64,000 nucleotides of DNA, from NCBI RefSeq assembly GCF_001667035.1, contig NZ_LZIR01000045.1, forward strand, positions 1-64,000, written 5' to 3'. Below are positions 18,972 to 28,513 of this stretch, in pieces (position 1 is the stretch's first letter; each line of letters starts with the position of its first letter). Both the position numbers and the translations under genes were made by a program. Source of the stretch: Mycobacterium sp. 852002-51057_SCH5723018 (GTDB lineage Bacteria > Actinomycetota > Actinomycetes > Mycobacteriales > Mycobacteriaceae). The notes below the pieces were generated by a model. The model was not told the DNA's origin and made no database searches. It saw only the letters and a program-made list of their open reading frames with translations.

Positions 18972-19265
18972 GGGGCCTCCCTTGTTGGGCTTCTATTCGT
19001 CCTGCAGTCGCGGCCAGTCCCATGAAGCCCGTCCGGAGTCAGCGGTGGAAACACCACACCATCAGCAAAAAGGCCCTGCACAAGCAGGGCCCAATGCCGA
19101 CCGATCGTGGCTTGAGAATACTCAAGCCGCCCGCGCTACCCGCGGAACAGGCGCTTGCCTGTGACCGGACCGCTGAGCCTGGAAATTCGCTCGGCCAGCG
19201 GTGGGAGTGGGACTCCACTTACTGTCCCCGGCCTGCGCCGGGATGGTCGCAGCCGATAGTTTAGC
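18972..19265 (-). promoter_or_regulatory. Long structured infC leader with candidate promoter
   Basis: A minus-strand -10 like TAAACT lies about 290 bases upstream of infC near 19260, giving a leader of roughly 285 bases. The leader contains several self-complementary segments, including GGCTTGAG/CTCAAGCC (19109-19128, four-base loop), followed by an intrinsic terminator at 19067-19091. The arrangement of a hairpin, then a terminator, then a strong ribosome site before an ATC start points to regulation by premature termination and by translation. The effector is unknown; L20 is a candidate by analogy with other bacteria. Confidence 0.6.
19067..19091 (-). terminator. Intrinsic terminator in the infC leader
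   Basis: On the minus strand GGCCCTG-CTTGTG-CAGGGCC is a perfect 7-bp stem with a 6-base loop and is followed directly by TTTTT. It lies about 95 bases upstream of the infC start, so it would act as an attenuator rather than an end-of-gene terminator. Such U-tract terminators are uncommon in mycobacteria. Confidence 0.85.
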
Positions 19266-19397
19266 AGCCATGGGGCGTCTTCCAGCACTTCCGCAGCCGG
19301 ATCGGCGTTCGGCGCGCGTTACACCCGTCCGTCAAACTCGGCTAACCGCTCTTCGTGGCTCTTGGCGCTTCGCCATGAATTTCACGGTTTAAGGGCA

Positions 19398-19403
19398 TAT
19401 CCT
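19398..19403 (+). promoter_or_regulatory. -10 box of near-leaderless lysX
   Basis: TATCCT followed by eight bases and the lysX GTG at 19412; no ribosome site is seen. Confidence 0.45.
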
Positions 19404-19411
19404 CGCGGTCT

Positions 19412-22400
19412 GTGACACTCGCTACGTCCCGTTTTGGCCCTCGCTCGGGCAGCCAGCCGAACTCGCGGTATCGGTGGGTACCGGCGACAGCGGGCTGGAC
19501 GGTCGGCATCATCGCCACCCTGTCACTGGTCGCCAGCGTCTCGCCGCTCATCCGCTGGCTGATCAAGGTCCCGCGGGAATTCATCAACAACTATCTGTTC
19601 AACTTCCCTGACACCAGCATCGCGTGGTCGTTCGTGCTGGCCCTGCTGGCCGCGGCGCTGACGGCGCGCAAGCGCGTCGCCTGGCTGCTGTTGCTGGGCA
19701 ACATGGTGCTGGCCGCCGTGCTCAACGCCGCCGACATCGCCGCCGGCGACAACACCGCGGCCGAGTCGTTCGGCGAGAACCTCGGGTTCGCCGTGCACAT
19801 CATGGCGATCGTCCTGCTGGTCTTGTCGTATCGCCAGTTCTGGGCGAAGGTCCGCAAAGGCGCCCTGTTCAAAGCGGCCGCGGTGCTGGTCGCCGGCGAC
19901 GTGATCGGCATCCTGGCGTCCTGGGGGCTGGTCGAGATGTGGCCGGGCACCCTGGCGCCGGATTCGCGGTTCTGGTACGTGGTCAACCGGGTGGTCGGAT
20001 TCTCCCTCGTCGACCCCGACGCGTTCACCGGCCGTCCGCACGTGTTGCTCAACGCGCTCATGGGACTTTTCGGCGCGCTCGCGCTGATCGCGGCGGCGAT
20101 CGTGCTGTTCCAGTCCCAGCGCGCCGACAACGCGCTGACCGGTGAGGACGAGTCCGCCATCCGCGGGCTGCTCGAGCTGTTCGGCAAGAACGACTCCCTG
20201 GGGTACTTCTCCACCCGCCGCGACAAGTCGGTGGTGTTCGCGCACAGCGGCCGCGCCGCCATCACCTACCGCGTCGAGGTCGGCGTCTGCCTGGCCAGCG
20301 GCGACCCGGTGGGTGACCCCAGGGCGTGGCCGCAGGCCGTCGACGCCTGGCTGGGATTGTGCCAGACCTACGGCTGGGCGCCCGGTGTCATGGGCGCCAG
20401 TTCGCAAGGCGCCCAGGTCTTCCGGGAGGCGGGCCTCAACGCTCTCGAACTGGGCGACGAGGCGATCCTGCGGACCTCCGATTTCAAGCTGTCCGGCCCC
20501 GACATGCGCGGCGTGCGCCAGGCGGTGACACGGGCCCGCCGGGCCGGTCTGACGGTACGCATCCGCCGACACCGCGACATCTCCGACGACGAGATGGCCG
20601 ACACCGTTTCGCGCGCCGATGCCTGGCGCGACACCCAAACCGAACGCGGCTTTTCAATGGCGCTGGGCCGCCTCGGCGATCCGGCCGACGGGGACTGCCT
20701 GCTGGTCGAAGCGATCGACCGCGACGGCCGGGTGGCGGCGATGCTGTCGCTGGTGCCGTGGGGAAACACCGGCGTGTCCCTGGATTTGATGCGCCGGGCC
20801 CCCCAATCCCCCAACGGCACGATCGAACTCATGGTCAGCGAGCTGGCGCTGAACGGCGAAGCGCTTGGCATCACCCGAATTTCACTGAACTTCGCTATGT
20901 TCCGGTCCGCCTTCGAGCAGGGCGCCCAACTGGGCGCCGGCCCGATCGCGCGGTTGTGGCGCGGCTTCCTGCTGTTCTTTTCGCGGTGGTGGCAGCTGGA
21001 GACGCTGTACCGCTCCAACATGAAATACCAACCCGATTGGGTCCCCCGCTATGCGTGCTACGAGGACGCCCGGCTGATCCCGCGCGTCGGCGTCGCCTCG
21101 GCCCTCGCCGAGGGATTCCTAACGTTCCCGTTCAGCCGGCGCAAAACGCACACCGGGCATCACCCCGCCGTGCCCGCCAGGCTGGCGGAATCCGGGCTGC
21201 TGCACCATGACGGGTCCGCGCCCGACGTGAGCGGGCTGCAAGCCGGGGCGGCCGCCGCCGACGCGGAGGAGTCGAAGGCGCGCCTGCCCGAGCAGGTGCG
21301 GGTCCGGCTGAGCAAGCTGAAAACCTTGCAGCGCAGCGGTGTTGACGCCTATCCGGTGGGCTCGCCGCCCACCCACACGATCGCCCGCGCGCTCGACGCG
21401 GACGACCAGGAAACCGTGTCGGTGGCCGGCCGGATATTGCGGATCCGCGACTACGGCGGCGTGCTGTTCGCTCAGTTGCGTGACTGGTCCGGCGAAATTC
21501 AAGTGCTGCTTGACAATTCACACTTGGGAGGCGGCCGCACCGCGGACTTCACCGCCGCCATCGATCTCGGCGACCTGGTCGAGATGACCGGGAGCATGGG
21601 TTTTTCCAAGAACGGAACGCGGTCGTTGATGGTGCGCGACTGGCGGATGATCGGTAAGTGCCTGCGTCCGCTGCCGAACAAGTGGAAGGGGCTGACCGAC
21701 CCCGAGGCGCGGGTGCGGACCCGCTATGTCGACCTGGCGGTCAATCCCGAATCGCGCGAGCTGATCAAGGCCCGCAGCAGCGTGTTGCGCTCGGTCCGGG
21801 AAACGCTGTTCGCCAAGGGGTTCATCGAGGTCGAAACGCCGATCCTGCAACAGATCCACGGTGGGGCCACCGCCCGGCCGTTCGTCACCCACATCAACAC
21901 CTATGACATGGACCTGTTCTTGCGCATCGCGCCGGAGCTCTACCTGAAGCGGTTGTGCGTCGGTGGTGTGGAGCGGGTGTTCGAGCTGGGCCGGGCGTTC
22001 CGCAACGAGGGCGTCGACTTCAGCCACAACCCGGAGTTCACCTTGCTGGAGGCCTACCAGGCACACGCCGACTACAAGGTGTGGATCGACGGCTGCCGCG
22101 AACTCATCCAGAACGCCGCACAGGCCGCCAACGGTGAGCAGACCGTGCTGCGGCCGCGCGGCGACGCCGACGGCCGCCTCGAACCCGTCGACATCTCCGG
22201 CGTCTGGCCGGTGAAGACGGTGTACGACGCGGTGTCCGAAGCGCTCGGAGAACACATCGACCCCGACACCTCGCTGGCCATGCTGCGCAAGCTGTCCGAC
22301 GCCGCGCACATTCCGTACCGGCGACATTGGGACGCCGGCGCGGTGGTGCTGGAGCTCTACGAACACCTCGTCGAGCACCGGACCGAGCGGCCGACCTTCT

Positions 22401-22744
22401 ACATCGACTTCCCCACCTCCGTGTCGCCGCTGACCCGGCCGCACCGCAGCCAACCCGGCGTCGCGGAGCGGTGGGACCTGGTGGCGTGGGGCGTCGAGCT
22501 GGGGACCGCCTACAGCGAGCTCACGGACCCGGTCGAGCAGCGGCGCCGGCTCCAGGAGCAGTCGCTGCTGGCCGCCGGCGGCGATCCGGAGGCGATGGAG
22601 CTCGACGAGGACTTCCTGCAGGCCATGGAATACGCGATGCCGCCCACCGGCGGGCTCGGTATGGGCGTCGATCGGCTCGTCATGCTCATAACCGGCCGCA
22701 GCATCCGCGAGACCCTGCCATTTCCGCTGGCCAAGCCGCACTAG
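19412..22744 (+). CDS. lysX: Bifunctional lysyl-phosphatidylglycerol synthase / lysyl-tRNA synthetase LysX
   Basis: A 1110-residue fusion. Residues about 1-215 hold six or seven membrane segments. Residues about 225-590 are the MprF-type DUF2156 transferase domain that moves lysine from Lys-tRNA to phosphatidylglycerol ([33 protein letters not shown]). From about 620 on is a complete class II lysyl-tRNA synthetase with OB-fold ([23 protein letters not shown]), motif 2 ([26 protein letters not shown]) and motif 3 ([15 protein letters not shown]). In M. tuberculosis LysX makes positively charged lysyl-PG and gives resistance to cationic peptides. It is divergent from infC and starts at GTG. Length is near that of the M. 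tuberculosis protein. Confidence 0.96.
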   Translation: MTLATSRFGPRSGSQPNSRYRWVPATAGWTVGIIATLSLVASVSPLIRWLIKVPREFINNYLFNFPDTSIAWSFVLALLAAALTARKRVAWLLLLGNMVLAAVLNAADIAAGDNTAAESFGENLGFAVHIMAIVLLVLSYRQFWAKVRKGALFKAAAVLVAGDVIGILASWGLVEMWPGTLAPDSRFWYVVNRVVGFSLVDPDAFTGRPHVLLNALMGLFGALALIAAAIVLFQSQRADNALTGEDESAIRGLLELFGKNDSLGYFSTRRDKSVVFAHSGRAAITYRVEVGVCLASGDPVGDPRAWPQAVDAWLGLCQTYGWAPGVMGASSQGAQVFREAGLNALELGDEAILRTSDFKLSGPDMRGVRQAVTRARRAGLTVRIRRHRDISDDEMADTVSRADAWRDTQTERGFSMALGRLGDPADGDCLLVEAIDRDGRVAAMLSLVPWGNTGVSLDLMRRAPQSPNGTIELMVSELALNGEALGITRISLNFAMFRSAFEQGAQLGAGPIARLWRGFLLFFSRWWQLETLYRSNMKYQPDWVPRYACYEDARLIPRVGVASALAEGFLTFPFSRRKTHTGHHPAVPARLAESGLLHHDGSAPDVSGLQAGAAAADAEESKARLPEQVRVRLSKLKTLQRSGVDAYPVGSPPTHTIARALDADDQETVSVAGRILRIRDYGGVLFAQLRDWSGEIQVLLDNSHLGGGRTADFTAAIDLGDLVEMTGSMGFSKNGTRSLMVRDWRMIGKCLRPLPNKWKGLTDPEARVRTRYVDLAVNPESRELIKARSSVLRSVRETLFAKGFIEVETPILQQIHGGATARPFVTHINTYDMDLFLRIAPELYLKRLCVGGVERVFELGRAFRNEGVDFSHNPEFTLLEAYQAHADYKVWIDGCRELIQNAAQAANGEQTVLRPRGDADGRLEPVDISGVWPVKTVYDAVSEALGEHIDPDTSLAMLRKLSDAAHIPYRRHWDAGAVVLELYEHLVEHRTERPTFYIDFPTSVSPLTRPHRSQPGVAERWDLVAWGVELGTAYSELTDPVEQRRRLQEQSLLAAGGDPEAMELDEDFLQAMEYAMPPTGGLGMGVDRLVMLITGRSIRETLPFPLAKPH

Positions 22745-22748
22745 CCAG

Positions 22749-22800
22749 CCCGGAACACCCCGTCGGCGCGAAGCCCAACTTTGGGTGAATATGTTCCGGG
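22749..22800. repeat. Nested inverted repeat after lysX
   Basis: CCCGGAACA (22749-22757) pairs perfectly with TGTTCCGGG (22792-22800), and the loop contains CCCAA-CT-TTGGG. It begins five bases after the lysX stop and ends 20 bases before the next gene. It could form a T-less terminator for lysX or an operator for the downstream gene. Confidence 0.5.
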
Positions 22801-22820
22801 GCGGTTAACGATAGATCACA

Positions 22821-24305
22821 ATGAATCACGTGACAGCGTCTCCGCCCCTTGCCGCAGCGCAGTTGCTGGCAAGCGCTCACACCTCCCTGATGCATGGCTG
22901 GGTGCCCGTTACGGCCCAGGCCCTCGCCGGGGCGGTGCTGGCGCTGGCCGTCGGCTGGCGTTCGCGACGCTGGCGAACGATCTGCTTGCCGGCGGCCGCC
23001 GCGCTCGGCGCCGCCTCGGCCTACCTGACGCACTGGTACATCGTCGATCGCGGGCTGTCGGACGAGCCGGCGCCGTCGGCGCTGTGGCTGTGGGTCGCGT
23101 TGACCGGCATGGCAACCGCGGTGCTGGTTCTCGGCTGGCGCGGCGCGCGCCCGTGGCGCCGTGGCGCGACCGTCGTGTCGCTGCCGCTGTGCTTGGTGTG
23201 CGCGGCGCTGGCGCTCAACCTGTGGGTAGGCTACTTCCCGACGGTGCAGGCGGCGTGGAACCAGCTCACCTCCGGCCCGTTGCCCGACCAGACCGATCAG
23301 GCCAACCTCACCGCGATGGCCGCCAAGCGGGCCCGGCCGCCGCACGGCAGCGTCGTACCGGTCGTGATCCCTTCGGACGCATCGCATTTCAAGCACCGCG
23401 GCGAACTCGTGTACCTGCCGCCCGAATGGTTTACCAGCAGCCCACCGCCGGCGTTGCCGACGGTGATGATGATCGGCGGGCAGTTCAACACGCCCGCGGA
23501 CTGGACGCGGGCGGGCAACGCGGTCAAGACGATCGACGACTTTGCCGCCACGCACGACGGCAAGGCCCCGGTGCTGGTGTTCGTCGACTCCGGGGGCGCT
23601 TTCAACAACGATACCGAATGCGTCAACGGGGTTCGCGGCAACGCCGCCGACCACCTCACCAAAGACGTTGTCCCATATATGGTTTCACACTTCGGCGTCA
23701 GCCCCGCCCGGTCCAACTGGGGTGCCGAGGGCTGGTCCATGGGTGGGACCTGCGCGGTGGATCTGACCGTCATGCATCCCGAGATGTTCAGCGCGTTCGT
23801 CGATGTCGCCGGTGACTTCTTCCCCAACGCCGGCACCAAGGCGCAAACCATCGCCCGGCTGTTCGGCGGGAACGCCGACGCCTGGGCGGCGTTCGACCCG
23901 ACCACCGTGATCAACCGGCACGGCCCCTACCGTGACGTGGCCGGCTGGTTCGCCATCTCGTCGGACGGTCCACCGGCACCACGCCGCAATCTGGCGATAA
24001 CCGACGCCGGCGCAATGCGTCTGGTGAGTCGTGACGCCGCGGCCAACCCCGGTAACCAGACCGCGGCCGCCTATTCGCTGTGCGGGCTCGGCCGGGCCAA
24101 CGGCATTGACTGCGCGGTCGTCCCGCAGCCGGGCAAGCACGACTGGCCATTCGCGGACCGGGCTTTCGCGGCCGCGTTGCCGTGGCTCGCCGGCCGGCTG
24201 GGCACTCCAGGTGTGCCGCGCACTGCGCCGCCCGCCGCGTCCCCTCCGTCCGCGCTTGACGGCCCGGTAGTCAAGGCCGAGCACTCCAGCACAGCCGGCA
24301 AGTAG
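22821..24305 (+). CDS. Membrane-anchored esterase-like protein (Rv1639c type)
   Basis: A 494-residue protein. The first 150 residues contain four hydrophobic segments; the rest is an extracellular alpha/beta-hydrolase of the esterase D / antigen 85-like family. The nucleophile elbow is GWSMGG (Ser near residue 311), preceded by VFVDSGGAFNNDTECVNG and followed by candidate acid and His (PGKHDWPFADRAF). The fold is shared with mycolyltransferases, but no substrate can be assigned. It directly follows lysX on the same strand, as in M. tuberculosis, hinting at a shared envelope role. The ATG 76 bases after lysX is the first start in frame. Confidence 0.85.
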   Translation: MNHVTASPPLAAAQLLASAHTSLMHGWVPVTAQALAGAVLALAVGWRSRRWRTICLPAAAALGAASAYLTHWYIVDRGLSDEPAPSALWLWVALTGMATAVLVLGWRGARPWRRGATVVSLPLCLVCAALALNLWVGYFPTVQAAWNQLTSGPLPDQTDQANLTAMAAKRARPPHGSVVPVVIPSDASHFKHRGELVYLPPEWFTSSPPPALPTVMMIGGQFNTPADWTRAGNAVKTIDDFAATHDGKAPVLVFVDSGGAFNNDTECVNGVRGNAADHLTKDVVPYMVSHFGVSPARSNWGAEGWSMGGTCAVDLTVMHPEMFSAFVDVAGDFFPNAGTKAQTIARLFGGNADAWAAFDPTTVINRHGPYRDVAGWFAISSDGPPAPRRNLAITDAGAMRLVSRDAAANPGNQTAAAYSLCGLGRANGIDCAVVPQPGKHDWPFADRAFAAALPWLAGRLGTPGVPRTAPPAASPPSALDGPVVKAEHSSTAGK

Positions 24306-24316
24306 CCGCCATCGGT

Positions 24317-24397
24317 TAACTGAGGCGCTTGTCGAAGAACGCGACGATCCGCTTGCCGGACAGCGACGCCGGCGGAAACCCGGTCGGTGCACCGTCA
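24317..24397 (-). pseudogene. C-terminal stump of an alpha/beta hydrolase
   Basis: The minus strand ends in TAA at 24317 and reads GAPTGFPPASLSGKRIVAFFDKRLS, like the C-terminus of a dienelactone-hydrolase or similar alpha/beta hydrolase, where a (I/V)AFFDKRL end is common. Upstream the similarity stops within about 27 codons at an AT-rich segment. It marks the left junction of the accessory block. Confidence 0.45.
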
Positions 24398-24456
24398 CCA
24401 AAACAATACGTACATATGGTAAATCGATAGCCGCATACCGGCGCACGATGCGGATG

Positions 24457-24462
24457 TATTGT
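24457..24462 (+). promoter_or_regulatory. -10 box of leaderless tetR
   Basis: TATTGT followed by six bases and the ATG at 24469, pointing to a leaderless mRNA. An AT-rich stretch (24400-24430) with TACGTA and CATATG lies just upstream and may hold an operator. Confidence 0.5.
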
Positions 24463-24468
24463 CAAGCC

Positions 24469-25134
24469 ATGGGACCCAGCCGACTGTTTCCCTACGACCC
24501 ACCGCCTCCGGTCGGCCCTTCGCCCAAGGAGCGGATTCGCGACGCAGCCATGCGATGCTTTGCTATTCGCGGCATCGCTGCCACCTCGCTGCGCACGGTC
24601 GCCGAGACCGCGGAGGTGTCAATTGGGCTCGTGCAGCACCACTTCCGCACCAAGGCCGCGCTAATCGCCGCCGTCGATCAGTACGTGCTGCAGGTGGTCG
24701 GTGAGGCCTTGGAACCCACGACATTGCCCGAACCGCCATCCGACGGGCTCCATGAAGCCGGACGCCAACTGACCGCACTAATGGTCCAACGACCCGACGT
24801 GATGACCTATCTGGGGCGCGCGCTCGCCGAAGGCGGCGCATTCGGGTCGGTCATCTTCACCGGCCTCCTGGGGATCAGTACGGGCCAAGGCGACCAGTTC
24901 GGTCAGCACGGCAACCTCCGACCCGACCTCGATCCCGATTGGGGAGTCCTCAACCCGCTTATCCTGCGCATCGGCGCCATCATTCTGCATCCGTATATCG
25001 AGCTCTACCTAGGCAAGTCGTTCTTCACCGAGCCCCAGTTACGACGCTGGGACGCTGCGGTCACCAGCCTCCTACGGCACGGCCAATTCCTCGACCACAC
25101 GGAACCCGGGCAACCGGGACGTCACCGATTCTGA
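24469..25134 (+). CDS. TetR-family regulator (Rv1353c type)
   Basis: A 221-residue one-component regulator. The helix-turn-helix spans about residues 22-70 (KERIRDAAMRCFAIRGIAATSLRTVAETAEVSIGLVQHHFRTKAALIAAVD). The C-terminal ligand-binding domain is variable and gives no clue to the ligand. The ATG at 24469 is preferred over 24448 because a TATTGT box lies six bases before it. It lies 82 bases before moeY on the same strand, an order like Rv1353c-Rv1355c of M. tuberculosis, so it probably controls the moeY/c-di-GMP genes and itself. Confidence 0.9.
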   Translation: MGPSRLFPYDPPPPVGPSPKERIRDAAMRCFAIRGIAATSLRTVAETAEVSIGLVQHHFRTKAALIAAVDQYVLQVVGEALEPTTLPEPPSDGLHEAGRQLTALMVQRPDVMTYLGRALAEGGAFGSVIFTGLLGISTGQGDQFGQHGNLRPDLDPDWGVLNPLILRIGAIILHPYIELYLGKSFFTEPQLRRWDAAVTSLLRHGQFLDHTEPGQPGRHRF

Positions 25135-25216
25135 CCGATCGGCCCTCAACGGCAACGAGCGAAAGCGCAGCCTTTAAGCGGCCGGCTGACCGGCCAGGTG
25201 CTATACACGAAACACC

Positions 25217-27349
25217 ATGGACGAGCCCGACGTAACCGCCTACACCGCCCAGATTCTCGACCCCGAGGACACCGACGACATTTTGGTGTTGCAGCGGCTA
25301 CAGGCCGATCCCACCGTCGAGGTCATCGACCAGCTCGACGGACAACTTTCAGGTCTGCGAGGTCTTCGCCCGGTGCCCGACGGCGATATCCTCGCCGAGC
25401 CGGGCCGGTGGGCGTACTACCCGTGGCGGCGTACGGTCGTTGCGGTGCTTGGCCCGCGCGGGTTTCGGACGCTACGACTTGATCGCAACAGAAACAACAT
25501 CACCACTCAAGAACAGGCCCGATTCAACTCGCTGACCATCGGTGTCGCCGGACTTAGCGTCGGCCATGTCATCGCTCACACCCTGGCGGTACAGGGACTG
25601 TGTGGCCGTCTTCGGCTGGCTGATTTCGATCATTTGGAACTTTCGAATCTGAATCGGGTGCCAGCCACCTTGCTTGATCTTGGTTTAAACAAAGCGCACG
25701 TGGCGGCGCGCAGGATCGCTGAGCTCGATCCCTACCTAGCAGTGGAGGTGTTCGACACCGGGCTCACCGCGGAAACCATTGACGCGTTCCTCGATGGACT
25801 CGACATCGTCGTCGAAGAGTGTGATTCGCTAGAAATGAAGGTCGGCGTGCGGGTAGGAGCCCGTGACCGGCATCTCCCAGTGTTGATGGCAACCAGCGAC
25901 CGCGGAAGAATCGACGTTGAACGCTTCGATCGAGAACCGGAACGTCCGATCCTGCACGGACTACTGGGCCAGCTAGACATCGAGCTACTGCCGGGAATGA
26001 GTAGCCGGGAAAAGATCCCGCACATGCTGCGTTACGACGAAGCCGAACACGTATCGCCCCGCACTGCTGCATCACTCATTGAGATCGACCGATCGCTGTC
26101 GACCTGGCCTCAGTTGGCATCCGATGTCGTCGTCGGCGCTTCAGCGTTGGCCGAAGCTGTACGCAGAATCGGACTCGGTGAAGAGCTGAGATCCGGGCGG
26201 TGCCGCATCGACATTGGCTGGGCACTCAATCAACTCGACGAAGTCGAGATGGCCCAGCATCGCCCTGACCCCGAAAACGGGCACCGAAACAACGCTGCCC
26301 CTTCGATAGTCAACGACACTATTGTCGCCGCCGCTATGCGCGCTCCCTCGGGCGGAAACAGCCAGCCATGGTATGTCGATGCGGAACCGACTAAAATCAC
26401 CATAAGCGTTGACTCACAACATACTTCAACGATGGACGTAGGCTTCCGAGGCAGCGCTGTCGCGCTGGGTGCAGCCATGTATAACGTCAGAATCGCCGCC
26501 GCCGCCCGTGGGATGCTCGGGCCGGTGAGCATCTCCGAAGGCGTAGACGGATCTCCGCTACGGGCCACGATGCACTTCGAAAACGGCAACGATCCCGCCC
26601 TTGCCGATCTCTATGAACCGATGCTTGCGCGCGAGACCAACCGACATGGCGGAACGCCTCAATCACTGGACGACCAGACGATTAAGTTACTCACCGCCAC
26701 GGCCGAGCGCGAAGGCGCGCGCCTGCACCTACTCACCCGACGAGACGACCTTTCGCGGGCCGCAACGATTTTCGGCGCGGCCGACCGCATCCGGTACTTG
26801 ACACCGCAGTTGCACAAGGAGATGGTCTCGGAACTGCGCTGGCCCGGAGATCCCGACCCCGACACCGGTATCGACGTGCACACGCTCGAACTCGACGCCA
26901 GCGACTTGGCATTATTCGATATCGTGCGCCGGCCCGATGTCATGGCTTACCTTGCGGAATGGAACGCCGGCAGCGCGCTGGGCGACGGCATGCGCGACCA
27001 GGTCCTCTCCAGCTCCGCGCTGGCGGTAATCACCGTGATCGGAGAGCGTCTTAGCGATTACGCCGTCGGCGGGTCAGCCGTTGAGGCGGTATGGATCCTG
27101 GCCCAGCGCGAAGGCCTCGCCGTCCGGCCGTTGTCACCGGTCTTTTTGCACGCTCGAGATTCTGCCGATCTCAATGAGTTATCGGCTCGCTTTGCGAGCG
27201 AATTAGCGCACTTGCAAACCGATTTCGTGCGCCTCACCGCGACCGCTCCCGAGGAATCTATCGTGCTGGTCTTGCGATTCACCACCGCACCGCCAGCGTC
27301 GGTAACAAGTCGCCGCAGTCTGAGCCGAGTCCGTTCTCAGCGCCTCTGA
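25217..27349 (+). CDS. moeY: ThiF/E1-like domain fused to nitroreductase domain (MoeY, Rv1355c type)
   Basis: A 710-residue two-domain protein. Residues about 95-340 are a ThiF/MoeB-type adenylating Rossmann domain with IGVAGLSVGHVIA (108-120) and DFDHLELSNLNR (136-147). The usual GxGxxG is altered and no CxxC zinc pairs are seen. Residues about 360-690 are a nitroreductase-type flavin domain with RAPSGGNSQPW (375-385). M. tuberculosis annotates the homologue as molybdopterin biosynthesis MoeY, but no experiment I know supports that. The domain pair suggests adenylation followed by flavin redox on the same, unknown, substrate. It starts at ATG 25217, 82 bases after tetR. A broken second moeY 3' end lies at 29904. 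Confidence 0.85.
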   Translation: MDEPDVTAYTAQILDPEDTDDILVLQRLQADPTVEVIDQLDGQLSGLRGLRPVPDGDILAEPGRWAYYPWRRTVVAVLGPRGFRTLRLDRNRNNITTQEQARFNSLTIGVAGLSVGHVIAHTLAVQGLCGRLRLADFDHLELSNLNRVPATLLDLGLNKAHVAARRIAELDPYLAVEVFDTGLTAETIDAFLDGLDIVVEECDSLEMKVGVRVGARDRHLPVLMATSDRGRIDVERFDREPERPILHGLLGQLDIELLPGMSSREKIPHMLRYDEAEHVSPRTAASLIEIDRSLSTWPQLASDVVVGASALAEAVRRIGLGEELRSGRCRIDIGWALNQLDEVEMAQHRPDPENGHRNNAAPSIVNDTIVAAAMRAPSGGNSQPWYVDAEPTKITISVDSQHTSTMDVGFRGSAVALGAAMYNVRIAAAARGMLGPVSISEGVDGSPLRATMHFENGNDPALADLYEPMLARETNRHGGTPQSLDDQTIKLLTATAEREGARLHLLTRRDDLSRAATIFGAADRIRYLTPQLHKEMVSELRWPGDPDPDTGIDVHTLELDASDLALFDIVRRPDVMAYLAEWNAGSALGDGMRDQVLSSSALAVITVIGERLSDYAVGGSAVEAVWILAQREGLAVRPLSPVFLHARDSADLNELSARFASELAHLQTDFVRLTATAPEESIVLVLRFTTAPPASVTSRRSLSRVRSQRL

Positions 27350-27407
27350 ACTGACGCTGCCAGGCGGTGATGCCGCGTCGGCGCGGGCCGTTAGGCCGAT
27401 AACCACC

Positions 27408-28283
27408 TCAGAACGGTTTCGCCGTGAATCCCCAGCGCAACAATGCCGACTCGCGGCGGGCCCGACCGCGCAACTGAGGGTCACGCGTGCCGCTCAACGC
27501 GTTCGGTTCGCCGCGCGCACCGAACATCCAGTACGCCTGCAGGTACGGCACGGGTGTCGAATGACCGCAATGCATTCCGTCCAGTCCGGCCGAGGCAAGC
27601 TCGTTCGATAGCTCCGCGATGGTGAACGCCGCCGCCTCGCTTGCAATTGCATCTTGGCGCAGGACAGCTGGCGAGGCGGGGTCGGCGACCTCCAGCATGT
27701 TGGGGGCGGCTGTCGGGTCCCGCAGGCGCTGAAAATCCGAGATCCACACTGCGGCCCCGCTGCGCCGTTGGACAGCAGCTATCTGGCTGAGGGCGCCGCG
27801 CAAGAAGTCGAAATCCGGTAGCTGATGCAGGGTCCACATGCAGGAGATCGCGTCCCACCGACCCGTTGAAATCCGCTCTGGCAGCGCCGTGATGTCAGCC
27901 CGCAGCAGTTCGACACGTTCCCCCAGGCCTTCAGCGTCGAATAGCTCTTGTGCCGTGGACAGCATGTTGGGGGCTAGATCAATAGCGGTTGCCCGAACAT
28001 CGGGCCGTCGGCGCAGGACGGCGCTGAGCGCACGGCCTGAGCCGACGCCGAGATCCAGCAGGTGACCACAGGGTGGCAACAGCGCATCAAGCGCGCGAGC
28101 GCACAAGTCGTACACCGCGAGCATTCCCGGGTTGGATGCGCCGCCGGTGTGAAACTGTGCAACAGACTCCGGATCGTCCACCACCATCGGCTCAGGAATG
28201 CGCTCCCGCCCTGCTGGATAGGACCGCTCGCGCAAAACGATCCCAAGTACCCGCCATAGCGGCCGAATTCTCTTCACCCTCAA
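27408..28283 (-). CDS. Class I SAM-dependent methyltransferase
   Basis: A 291-residue small-molecule methyltransferase. The SAM-binding motif I is LLDLGVGSGRAL (near residue 95), the acidic loop is TAIDLAPNM, and WDAISCMWTLHQLPD corresponds to motifs IV/V. The first 30 residues are basic and probably extra. It is divergent from the P450 gene across a 230-base gap, so the two may share a promoter region and modify the same compound. It converges on moeY. The substrate is unknown. Confidence 0.82.
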   Translation of the reverse strand: MRVKRIRPLWRVLGIVLRERSYPAGRERIPEPMVVDDPESVAQFHTGGASNPGMLAVYDLCARALDALLPPCGHLLDLGVGSGRALSAVLRRRPDVRATAIDLAPNMLSTAQELFDAEGLGERVELLRADITALPERISTGRWDAISCMWTLHQLPDFDFLRGALSQIAAVQRRSGAAVWISDFQRLRDPTAAPNMLEVADPASPAVLRQDAIASEAAAFTIAELSNELASAGLDGMHCGHSTPVPYLQAYWMFGARGEPNALSGTRDPQLRGRARRESALLRWGFTAKPF

Positions 28284-28513
28284 CCTCTCATGGATTCCGC
28301 GTCATCGATTTCGAGTCAGGCTCTGACAATAGTTCGGAATCAAGCCAACCTGTCTTATGATTATCAATCGGACTCAGGAGTCTCCGCTGGCCGCCGGTCG
28401 ACTTTCGATACCCGAAGAGATGTCCCGAAAACTTGCCTGGTCAGCGGGGATCGGTAAGCTTTGGCGTGCGCCGTTTGATCGGCGTAGGCAGGCGTTATCC
28501 GCGGGAGGTAGGC

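Noticed and set aside
19100-19265. T-box riboswitch before infC
   Set aside because: A GCGGGTAGCGCGG segment is vaguely similar, but the conserved T-box antiterminator bulge and specifier loop are not seen.
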